NCBI GenBank assembly: GCA_900557355.1
Contig: USSR01000459.1
Span: forward strand, 1-5,759
From: an uncultured Bacteroides sp.
GTDB lineage: Bacteria > Bacteroidota > Bacteroidia > Bacteroidales > Bacteroidaceae
Direction: 5' to 3'
DNA length: 5,759 nt
Positions 1 through 5,474 of this stretch are shown piece by piece; the first letter of the stretch is position 1; each line of letters opens with the position of its first letter. The notes beneath the pieces were generated by a model. It was not told the origin of the DNA and searched no databases. It saw only the letters and a list, made by a program, of their open reading frames with translations. Both the position numbers and the translations under genes were made by a program.

Positions 1-66
1 GGGGTGGACAATATGTTCTACGATGACCCGAGACTAAGTCGTGCGGTAATAACAGAAGCCAAATAA
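1..66 (+). CDS. C-terminal end of an unidentified protein (partial)
   Basis: Frame 1 is open from the first base and ends in TAA, giving 21 residues that finish with PRLSRAVITEAK. The start lies outside the window. It sits 29 bases before a small gene that is followed by two fimbrillin-like genes on the same strand, so it is probably an earlier member of the same operon. Too little is present to assign a family. A cell-surface protein of a fimbrial locus is a guess from context only. A similar ending (RVVITEVSK, stop) recurs as a scrap at 3392-3421. Confidence 0.6.
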   Translation, partial: GVDNMFYDDPRLSRAVITEAK

Positions 67-95
67 ATAAAAATAAAAAATCAGATTATTAGAGA

Positions 96-272
96 ATGAG
101 TAAAATGAAGAAATTAGATTACGAATCACCGACACTTATTGTTGTCAACGTTTTGCTAGAACAAGTGATTGCCGCTTCCACCACCTTCGGTGAAGACGGA
201 AAGGTTACCGAAGAAGGATGGAATGAGGTAGACAAGAATCCTGCAACAGGAGGATATGAATTTGAGATTTAA
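96..272 (+). CDS. Small acidic protein of a fimbrillin operon (58 aa)
   Basis: This open frame runs ATG to TAA and lies between the upstream partial gene and the first fimbrillin gene, 24 bases before the latter. The protein begins MSKMKKLDYESPTLIVV, continues with a short hydrophobic stretch ending EQVIAAS (residues 22-28), and then has an acidic, Gly- and Trp-containing tail (FGEDGKVTEEGWNEVD). A second ATG at 105 would give MKKLDYESP and is an equally good start. There is no typical signal peptide: the hydrophobic part is short and broken by a glutamate. Short proteins of the pattern Y-x-x-P...V...E...AAS plus an acidic tail are, as I recall, common in Bacteroides genomes and lack a known function. 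The coding call rests on the tight operon spacing and that recognisable pattern. Function is unknown. Confidence 0.7.
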   Translation: MSKMKKLDYESPTLIVVNVLLEQVIAASTTFGEDGKVTEEGWNEVDKNPATGGYEFEI

Positions 273-296
273 TGTTAAAGACAACGAACTGTTATA

Positions 297-1724
297 ATGA
301 AAAAATATATATACAAATGTTTATCCGGACTAAGTCTGGTTACTCTATTATTGGCGGTTTCAACACTTATAGGATGTAGTGAAAATGAAAGCGAAAGGGA
401 AATGAACGGCTCTTTCTTTAAAATCAACGTCCAAGCAGAAAGCTACGGCAACAAGAATTTGACACGCGCTGCCGGAAAAGCATCGGCGGATACCATCATC
501 ACTCCGATAGATGATGATTTGTACATGGAAACAGTACTTTGCAATGACACGGAACAGTCCGGGGGAACGACCCGGGCGTCATCGGCCGCTGCTACTGGTG
601 TGAAGGTAGGAACAGAGATTAACGTGCTCGCTTATGATGCGGGCAACAACTATAAAGGAAAAATTAATGGCCTGGTAAGTACGAATGGCAATGTCACGAT
701 GCAAGGTAATCAGTTACAACTCGAACCGGGAACGTATACATTCGTATGCCTCGCCAACGTGGACATAGACACCGGAACCAATCCTGCTTATTTCTATGCT
801 TTAAAAGGGAAAAACAGTATGTGTGGGTCGGTGCAAAAGAAAATCAACGAGGGAGACCAGGATTGTAAGTTAGCTTTTGAGCTCAAACACAAAGTAGGGC
901 AAATCAAAGTTACAATAAAAACGGAATCAACGGAGTCTTTCTCGAATTTAACAGCCGTACTTGATGGGGTACTGAATCCCATCAAGCAAAAAATAACTCT
1001 TCCTAACCTTATTAAAGAGAGTGAGGATTACGGAGATGGAATGTTCCTTAGGGATGTGCTTATTGAAAACCAAACAGGACGTGAATTCACGAGTAAAGAT
1101 GAAAACTATTATATAGCCGGATATAATTATACCACAGAGGCAAGCATCGGTTTGGCAATCACTTCCGGAACGTTTGGCGGACAATCTATTGCTGGCAGAC
1201 ATGTACTATTTGAAAACTTTGACTTACAATACAACAATATCAACAAAGTAACTGTCACTTTCAAAAAACAAAGTCAGAATTATCAATTTGCCCTCCAGGC
1301 CGGCTCGCAGACACAGATAGCAGCCACAGGTGGCCAGGCGACAGGAACTATAACAAGTACCCTGAACAATGCCAGCCAACCATGGGAGGTAGAAAGTTTG
1401 TCAACCACGGCACTTACCGAAAGTAGCCTGCAAACACTGGATGCTGTAAATTCAGGAATCGTAACATCATATGCACCAAAGAGTAATGCAGGAATTAACA
1501 ACGGAAGTTTTTCCATTACAATGACAACCAATATAGCAACCACTTCCCGTAAGATATATGCACGATTAAAACAAAAGGATTCGGGGAAGACAGTGATTCT
1601 AGCCATTACACAAAGCGGAAGTACGCCAATAACCCCTCCGGAAAGCTCTGATGGAAGTGCGGAAGAAGGTCCCTGGGCAGAGGGTGGCGAACTGAATGGA
1701 ACAGTCGAATCGGAATGGCCATAA
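297..1724 (+). CDS. Fimbrillin family lipoprotein with Ig/BACON-like C-terminal part
   Basis: This 475-aa protein is a probable exported lipoprotein. It has a basic N-terminus, a hydrophobic core and a lipobox LIGC with the lipidated cysteine at residue 27. The residues after it, SENESERE, resemble the acidic surface-export signal known for Bacteroidetes lipoproteins. Residues about 38-325 look like a Mfa-like/fimbrillin domain: an LTRA motif at 55-58 and TTRA at 91-94, the segment LEPGTYTFVCLANVD (142-156), and LAFELKHKVGQIKVTI (192-207), which corresponds to the usual F-x-H-x-x-x-K-[VI] strand. Residues about 330-442 look like a beta-sandwich of the BACON/Ig type, ending in ILAITQSGS. The last 33 residues are rich in Pro, Ser, Gly and Glu and contain two Trp. 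Type V pilins are matured by cleavage after Arg, so the TRA motifs are candidate processing sites. That is an inference. The likely role is a pilus or surface-adhesin subunit. No Shine-Dalgarno sequence is visible. The next gene starts 56 bases downstream. Confidence 0.85.
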   Translation: MKKYIYKCLSGLSLVTLLLAVSTLIGCSENESEREMNGSFFKINVQAESYGNKNLTRAAGKASADTIITPIDDDLYMETVLCNDTEQSGGTTRASSAAATGVKVGTEINVLAYDAGNNYKGKINGLVSTNGNVTMQGNQLQLEPGTYTFVCLANVDIDTGTNPAYFYALKGKNSMCGSVQKKINEGDQDCKLAFELKHKVGQIKVTIKTESTESFSNLTAVLDGVLNPIKQKITLPNLIKESEDYGDGMFLRDVLIENQTGREFTSKDENYYIAGYNYTTEASIGLAITSGTFGGQSIAGRHVLFENFDLQYNNINKVTVTFKKQSQNYQFALQAGSQTQIAATGGQATGTITSTLNNASQPWEVESLSTTALTESSLQTLDAVNSGIVTSYAPKSNAGINNGSFSITMTTNIATTSRKIYARLKQKDSGKTVILAITQSGSTPITPPESSDGSAEEGPWAEGGELNGTVESEWP

Positions 1725-1780
1725 TTAATGTATTTCAACAATTATGTACTATCAATATTTTTAAACTAAAGAAAAGTGAT

Positions 1781-3265
1781 ATGAGATTCTATAAAAGTAT
1801 AATATTCGGCAGTCTGTTATTAGCAGGCTGCACCATTTCTTCCTGTGATAATGAAGAAAACTATCAGAACGTAACACCGGAAATTAATATTTCGGGAGAA
1901 GAACGTATCGTAACCTTTGAAGTAGATGATGCTTTCACCGGAAACGACGAAACAGTCACACGCAGCACCCTTGATGAGGAACAGACTGTATACAAGGATT
2001 TGGACTTTGAAGCAGTCATCGAGAGAGATAAACCTGTAAAAACACGTGCGGAACAGCCCCCATTGGAGCAATTAGATAATATAGCAGTAAAGGTTATTAT
2101 TTATAACCCGCAAAACGGTAAAGTGACCGCTATACAACAAGTAACTGCAAATAAAGGACAACTAAGTATTAAACTCCCCGATGGCAACGCGGCAACAGCT
2201 GTGCTTTATTCATATCGGACAGGGGAATATCCATTCGTCCCGTATAGTGTAGGAGATAATATTGATAATAATAAAAACGCACCAGAAGCGGCGAAAGATG
2301 TGCTGTATGCTTCTGTTTCCATTCCGGCTGGTTCTGCCACTATTCCGAAGGTTACCTTCAGGCACCTCTTCGCAAAAATAAAGGTAAAAGTAGCCACCGC
2401 AGCAGTACCCCCTATGCAAACAATGCAAACATTTTCCGGCACATTGACCTCTCCCCACAGCACCGGTAGGGTCTATTTCAAAGAGGGCAAGGTTGTTGCA
2501 GACGAAGCTCAGCAAGTTTACCCGATAAAGAGCGATAATAATACCAACACCGGCGCGGAAGTATCTTCCGAAGAAGTAGATATCATCCCATTTACCGGAG
2601 AAGTCTTGACTTTTACATTAAAAATAGCCATGGTGCAATACGGTGCTGCTTATGAAAATTATAATATCCCTTTTGATAATTCAACTATTAAATCCGGCTA
2701 TAGATATACTATTAAAATAACATTATATCCTCCAACAATACAGTATTATGAATGGGATGCCGACGACGCATATTTCAAAGGAAATAATACAAGATATCGC
2801 GAAGGCGCAAATGTAGCCGCCATTTCCTCGTGCCAATGGGCTGCACCTGACAGATATTTTCCATATGCATTCGCTAGTAATACGTACAAGAGTTTTGGAT
2901 GGCCTTATAGGGCATATCCTAGTGGAACGTCGGTAGAAGCTGTAAAAAATGGAACGGCTAAATTAGCAATATACAACACCGGATTTTGGGTAAAGAAAGC
3001 AAGTGAATGGACTATCGCATCTACCTCCGGCAAGGGTAATACCTGGCCTTCCAACCAAATGGAAGCTGAAGGAGGAAAGCGTCTGTTTATTCCTGCTGCG
3101 GGGTATATATTAGCCGGTAAATTCTCAGGAGTAGGAGAAGAGGCTTATTATTGGTCGCAGGATGCCACCAGTGACGGAGGGAAATCTATGATAATGTACA
3201 TGAATGAAAGCGAAACCGGGTCGGTAGCAATGAGGCGTGATATGGCAGGGTCCGTCTTCTCTTGA
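1781..3265 (+). CDS. Fimbrillin-like lipoprotein with lectin-like (FISUMP-type) C-terminal domain
   Basis: The start is set at 1781 (MRFYKSIIFG), giving 494 aa. An in-frame ATG at 1715 would overlap the previous gene and put 22 non-signal residues before the signal peptide. The signal offers two lipobox cysteines: LAGC at Cys17 and ISSC at Cys22. Cys22 is followed by DNEEN, which fits the acidic surface-export signal better. Residues about 40-318 look like a Mfa-like/fimbrillin domain, with VTRS (59-62) and KTRA (87-90) as possible Arg processing sites, VTFRHLFAKIKVKV (191-204) as the hallmark strand, and YRYTIKITLYPP closing the domain. Residues about 345-494 resemble the C-type-lectin-like FISUMP domain: KRLFIPAAGYI (433-443), then EEAYYWSQDA (453-462). 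Such two-part proteins are plausible pilus tip or adhesin subunits. The domain stops at AGSVFS, where family members usually continue with a VRC[VI]-type strand. It is the last gene of the operon, with a terminator 43 bases downstream. Confidence 0.82.
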   Translation: MRFYKSIIFGSLLLAGCTISSCDNEENYQNVTPEINISGEERIVTFEVDDAFTGNDETVTRSTLDEEQTVYKDLDFEAVIERDKPVKTRAEQPPLEQLDNIAVKVIIYNPQNGKVTAIQQVTANKGQLSIKLPDGNAATAVLYSYRTGEYPFVPYSVGDNIDNNKNAPEAAKDVLYASVSIPAGSATIPKVTFRHLFAKIKVKVATAAVPPMQTMQTFSGTLTSPHSTGRVYFKEGKVVADEAQQVYPIKSDNNTNTGAEVSSEEVDIIPFTGEVLTFTLKIAMVQYGAAYENYNIPFDNSTIKSGYRYTIKITLYPPTIQYYEWDADDAYFKGNNTRYREGANVAAISSCQWAAPDRYFPYAFASNTYKSFGWPYRAYPSGTSVEAVKNGTAKLAIYNTGFWVKKASEWTIASTSGKGNTWPSNQMEAEGGKRLFIPAAGYILAGKFSGVGEEAYYWSQDATSDGGKSMIMYMNESETGSVAMRRDMAGSVFS

Positions 3266-3308
3266 ACCTTTTTAGACCCCAGAAATAACCATCCATAATA
3301 AAATAATT

Positions 3309-3350
3309 CATCACCACCTGTTGTTAAAATCCTACAGGTGGTGATGTTTT
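3309..3350 (+). terminator. Intrinsic terminator of the fimbrillin operon
   Basis: A perfect 12-bp inverted repeat, CATCACCACCTG (3309-3320) and CAGGTGGTGATG (3335-3346), extends by one T-A pair to 13 bp and leaves a 12-base loop. A run of four T follows directly. It begins 43 bases after the stop of the second fimbrillin-like gene. The T run is short, so termination may be incomplete. Confidence 0.8.
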
Positions 3351-3627
3351 AGATTATCAGATTATTGGAAAAGGGAAATTCGGGATATAATCGGGTTGTA
3401 ATTACAGAAGTAAGCAAATAATGACAGAGAAGCTTATTGTATAATACTCAACAAGAATATAGGTAATGTTCAAGCGATGCTTCGCGACAACGGAATGTGC
3501 CTGTTTAATGCCAAAGACCTGGAATAGGATATAGGACGGAAAGAGCAATAAAAACTTATTTCCCGTCACGGACAAAACGAGAAATTTATCGAACTTTATG
3601 TTAACTCCTAATTAAACAAAATGTCCG
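3351..3627 (+). other. Gene-free region with stop-broken coding-like scraps
   Basis: No intact gene is visible here. The frame open at 3353-3421 ends GYNRVVITEVSK followed by TAA, resembling RAVITEAK and its stop at 66. A second frame, open from 3414 to a TAG at 3524-3526, contains NIGNVQAMLRDNGM (3456-3497) and then LFNAKDLE. Past that stop it continues DIGRKEQ, a second stop, then KLISRHGQNEKFIELYVNS and a third stop. The amino-acid make-up is protein-like, but no start codon or family could be recognised. Either decayed gene ends or chance would explain it. The region lies between the fimbrillin-operon terminator and the promoter of the OmpA gene. Confidence 0.4.
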
Positions 3628-3635
3628 TACTTTGC
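3628..3635 (+). promoter_or_regulatory. Candidate -7 promoter element of the OmpA gene
   Basis: TACTTTGC resembles the Bacteroides -7 consensus TAnnTTTG with one base fewer between TA and TTTG. No clear -33 TTTG is found 19-21 bases upstream. Transcription would start near 3641, giving a leader of roughly 110 bases before the ATG at 3754. The upstream gene ends in a terminator and the OmpA gene needs its own promoter, which supports the placement. Confidence 0.45.
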
Positions 3636-3646
3636 AAAATCTAATT

Positions 3647-3680
3647 TATAGTTCAGATTCAGTAATGAACTTGAACTATA
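3647..3680 (+). promoter_or_regulatory. Hairpin at the start of the OmpA mRNA leader
   Basis: TATAGTTCA (3647-3655) and TGAACTATA (3672-3680) form a perfect 9-bp inverted repeat around a 16-base loop. The arm GTTCA can also pair with TGAAC at 3666-3670, giving an alternative shorter fold. There is no T run, so it is not a terminator. It lies only a few bases after the predicted transcription start. A 5'-end mRNA stabiliser, as known for the E. coli ompA leader, or a protein or sRNA target are possible roles. Confidence 0.5.
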
Positions 3681-3686
3681 TCAGTG

Positions 3687-3720
3687 GCAGTAAAGCAGTA
3701 TCGTCCACTCTTATTACTGC
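3687..3720 (+). promoter_or_regulatory. Second inverted repeat in the OmpA leader
   Basis: GCAGTAA (3687-3693) and TTACTGC (3714-3720) match perfectly over 7 bp with a 20-base loop. AGTGG (3683-3687) could instead pair with CCACT (3705-3709), so two folds compete. An A-rich stretch (3733-3754) without a Shine-Dalgarno sequence then leads into the ATG, as is usual in Bacteroidetes. Confidence 0.4.
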
Positions 3721-3753
3721 ATAAGTTTTACTAAAACAAAAAAAACGACGAAA

Positions 3754-4890
3754 ATGAAAAAGAGAACAATGATTGCAGGCCTATTGTTAGGCATGGCAGT
3801 TGTCGGTGCAAATGCGCAGACTGCCGTAGAGGGAAACAAATTTCTGGATAACTGGTCGCTCGGGATTAATGCCGGCGGAACCACTCCTCTCACCCACAGT
3901 GCATTTTTCAAGAACATGCGTCCTGTAGTAGGGTTAGGATTGACCAAACAGCTGACTCCCAGCTTCGGCATCGGAATGGAAGCCATGGGAAGCTTCAATA
4001 CAACCGTAAGCCGCACAGCTATCGACAATTCCAACATCAGCCTGCTGGGTATGATCAATCTGAACAACTTCTTCGGCACCTACACAGGCGTGCCCCGGAC
4101 TTTTGAAGTGGAAGCCGTATTCGGTATCGGCTGGCTGCATTATTACGTCAATGAAGAACTGGGAGACCACATCAACAGCCCTTCCACCAAGGTAGGATTG
4201 AATTTCAACTTCAACCTGGGTGAAAGCAAAGCATGGACACTTGCCGTAAAGCCCGCTTTGGTGTATGACATGAACGACGCCGGTTATTATCATTTCAATG
4301 CCAACTGCGCCGCATGGGAAATCACTGCCGGACTGAAATACCATTTCAAATGCAGCAACGGCGAACATTACTTCACCAAAGTGAGACCTTACAACCAAAG
4401 TGAAATTGACGCCCTCAACGCACAGGTAAATCGTCTGCGCGGAGAAGCCGACAATAACGCTGCCGCATTGAGAAAAGAAACCCAAAGAGCCAATGGGCTG
4501 GAGACTGAACTGAACGAATGCCGGAACAAGGCTCCGCAGGTGGTGACCAACACGATTGACAACAGCAAAAAGATACTGGAATCCGTGATTACTTTCCGCC
4601 AGGGCAGAACCACGATCGAAAGTTCACAATTGCCCAACGTAGAACGTATCGCTACCTATTTGAGAAATCATAAGGAAGCCAGCGTAGTCATTAAGGGATA
4701 CGCATCACCCGAAGGTAGCGCGGAAGTGAACGCACGCATTGCCAACCAACGTGCGGAAGCCGTAAAGAAAATGCTTGTCAGCAAGTATAGAATCGCAGAA
4801 AGCCGTATCAGTGCCGAAGGCCAGGGTGTAGGCAATATGTTCGACGAACCGGACTGGAACCGTGTAAGTATCTGCACTATCAACGAATAA
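3754..4890 (+). CDS. OmpA family outer-membrane protein
   Basis: This 378-aa protein has a signal peptide with predicted cleavage after ANA (21|22), leaving Gln at the mature N-terminus. Residues about 30-200 have the alternating aromatic and Gly pattern of a small outer-membrane beta-barrel (for example VFGIGWLHYYV, VGLNFNFNLG, ITAGLKYHF). Residues 213-257 form a coiled coil (IDALNAQVNRLRGEADNN..., LETELNEC). Residues about 277-378 are an OmpA C-terminal domain, which in the family binds peptidoglycan and ties the outer membrane to the wall. The conserved stretch reads GYASPEGS (315-322), with Arg at 333 in NQRAEAV. The Asp that contacts diaminopimelate in E. coli OmpA (in GYTDRIGS) is Ser here, while the Arg is kept. 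That Ser form is frequent in Bacteroidales OmpA proteins as far as I recall. The end GVGNMFDEPDWNRVSI matches the usual last helix and strand. The gene stands alone, with its own likely promoter and a strong terminator. Confidence 0.93.
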   Translation: MKKRTMIAGLLLGMAVVGANAQTAVEGNKFLDNWSLGINAGGTTPLTHSAFFKNMRPVVGLGLTKQLTPSFGIGMEAMGSFNTTVSRTAIDNSNISLLGMINLNNFFGTYTGVPRTFEVEAVFGIGWLHYYVNEELGDHINSPSTKVGLNFNFNLGESKAWTLAVKPALVYDMNDAGYYHFNANCAAWEITAGLKYHFKCSNGEHYFTKVRPYNQSEIDALNAQVNRLRGEADNNAAALRKETQRANGLETELNECRNKAPQVVTNTIDNSKKILESVITFRQGRTTIESSQLPNVERIATYLRNHKEASVVIKGYASPEGSAEVNARIANQRAEAVKKMLVSKYRIAESRISAEGQGVGNMFDEPDWNRVSICTINE

Positions 4891-4967
4891 GTAAGTAACT
4901 GATACCATTTCCTATAAATAAGTAAATATCAGAGTCTTTTTACACACAATTTCAGTTACTTTAGGTT

Positions 4968-5003
4968 GAGGGTCGGGAGCTTTGCTCCCGGCTCTCTTTT
5001 TTT
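4968..5003 (+). terminator. Intrinsic terminator of the OmpA gene
   Basis: The core stem CGGGAGC (4974-4980) and GCTCCCG (4984-4990) closes a TTT loop. Outer bases GAGGGT (4968-4973) and GCTCTC (4991-4996) extend it to 13 bp with two G-T wobbles. Seven T follow. It lies 77 bases after the OmpA stop codon and is a textbook Rho-independent terminator on the + strand. Confidence 0.92.
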
Positions 5004-5028
5004 ATTTAATGTCAGTCCGATATGCTCC

Positions 5029-5204
5029 TCAATAGTTATTAAGCTGGCGCAACCACCGCTCTATATTTCTCTTTTCCGCACTGAATAAGGAACTAGAAAA
5101 TTAAGAAATCCGTAACGAACCTCATCATTCGGAAAATAGTTGCTAAACTTATACCCGTCGAAGACATTAAGCACGCTGAACGGATTGAATACCCCTTCTG
5201 CAAA
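5029..5204 (-). pseudogene. Composite relic of an AAA-ATPase-like/PD-(D/E)XK family gene
   Basis: Read on the minus strand, three pieces of one known family follow each other with large gaps removed. Piece 1 (5204-5136) reads FAEGV then NPFSVLNVFDGYKFSNY, the segment that in full-length proteins precedes W-F-x-T-G-T-P. Piece 2 (5135-5085) reads FPNDEVRYGFLNFLVPY, which normally lies dozens of residues later. Piece 3 (5085-5029), in another frame, reads FSAEKRNIERWLRQLNNY and a stop, the type of C-terminal end these proteins have. So two internal deletions, the second shifting the frame, left about 58 codons of a protein normally around 500 aa or more. The family (AAA-ATPase_like followed by a PD-(D/E)XK nuclease domain) is abundant in Bacteroides and has been linked to mobile DNA. 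Its function is not established. The N-terminal ATPase part and nuclease core are absent, so this cannot be functional. Family assignment is from memory of the motifs. Confidence 0.75.
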
Positions 5205-5209
5205 CCCAC

Positions 5210-5244
5210 AAAAAAAAGCATCCTTTCCCACCGGAAAGGATGCT
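5210..5244 (-). terminator. Strong intrinsic terminator on the minus strand
   Basis: AGCATCCTTTCC (5217-5228) and GGAAAGGATGCT (5233-5244) are a perfect 12-bp stem with a 4-base loop. On the minus strand the stem is followed by seven T (positions 5216-5210), so it terminates leftward transcripts. The only gene feeding it in this window is the aquaporin gene, which ends 230 bases before. It directly abuts the relic at 5029-5204, and its T tract can be read in the relic's frame. Confidence 0.9.
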
Positions 5245-5380
5245 CTGAACAAACAAAACACAAGCAATAGACTAATATCTTCACAGACTACATTCTATTG
5301 TTATGAGGCTATTCTCTTCAGGCAAAAGCCATGAAGTACACACCTCAAGGGGAAATACAGGATGCTCACGCACCCCTAAA

Positions 5381-5439
5381 AGGATACAGGCGTGGGAAAT
5401 TTATTATTTACTAAACTTTAGGGAAAAAGCCTGTATCCT
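5381..5439 (-). repeat. Long-loop inverted repeat downstream of the aquaporin gene
   Basis: AGGATACAGGC (5381-5391) and GCCTGTATCCT (5429-5439) are perfect 11-bp arms around a 37-base AT-rich loop. The loop holds the small palindrome CTAAACTTTAG (5411-5421). On the minus strand TTTT follows the second arm, so it could be a first, weaker terminator of the aquaporin gene. Other pairings overlap it: CTCACGC (5365-5371) with GCGTGGG (5390-5396), and AGGGG (5348-5352) with CCCCT (5373-5377). The rest of 5245-5474 shows no credible gene on either strand. Confidence 0.5.
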
Positions 5440-5474
5440 ATGCCTAACTAAAAAGTGTAATTTTTCTCAAAGCA

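Noticed and set aside
1283..1741. 152-aa minus-strand open frame
   Set aside because: It lies opposite the first fimbrillin gene, has no family features and is a shadow of it.
1715..1780. Earlier ATG for the second fimbrillin-like gene
   Set aside because: It overlaps the preceding gene and adds 22 residues before an otherwise complete lipoprotein signal peptide.
3438..3446. TATAAT as a promoter
   Set aside because: Bacteroides promoters use TAnnTTTG rather than the E. coli -10, and no -35 or gene start fits.
3397..3606. Open minus-strand frame of about 69 codons in the spacer
   Set aside because: It has no ATG start and a composition typical of AT-rich non-coding DNA, with no recognisable motif.
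3934..4485. 183-aa minus-strand open frame
   Set aside because: It lies antisense to the OmpA gene, which is clearly real. The product has no recognisable domain.
5061..5267. 68-aa minus-strand open frame as a functional small gene
   Set aside because: Its first third is terminator hairpin sequence and the rest is the composite relic. The true C-terminus of the family lies in another frame.
5140..5334. 64-aa plus-strand open frame
   Set aside because: It runs antisense to the relic and across the minus-strand terminator hairpin. The composition is not protein-like.
5346..5404. Tandem repeat with a 29-base period
   Set aside because: Only the 7-base word ATACAGG agrees between the two units. 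The flanks do not align.
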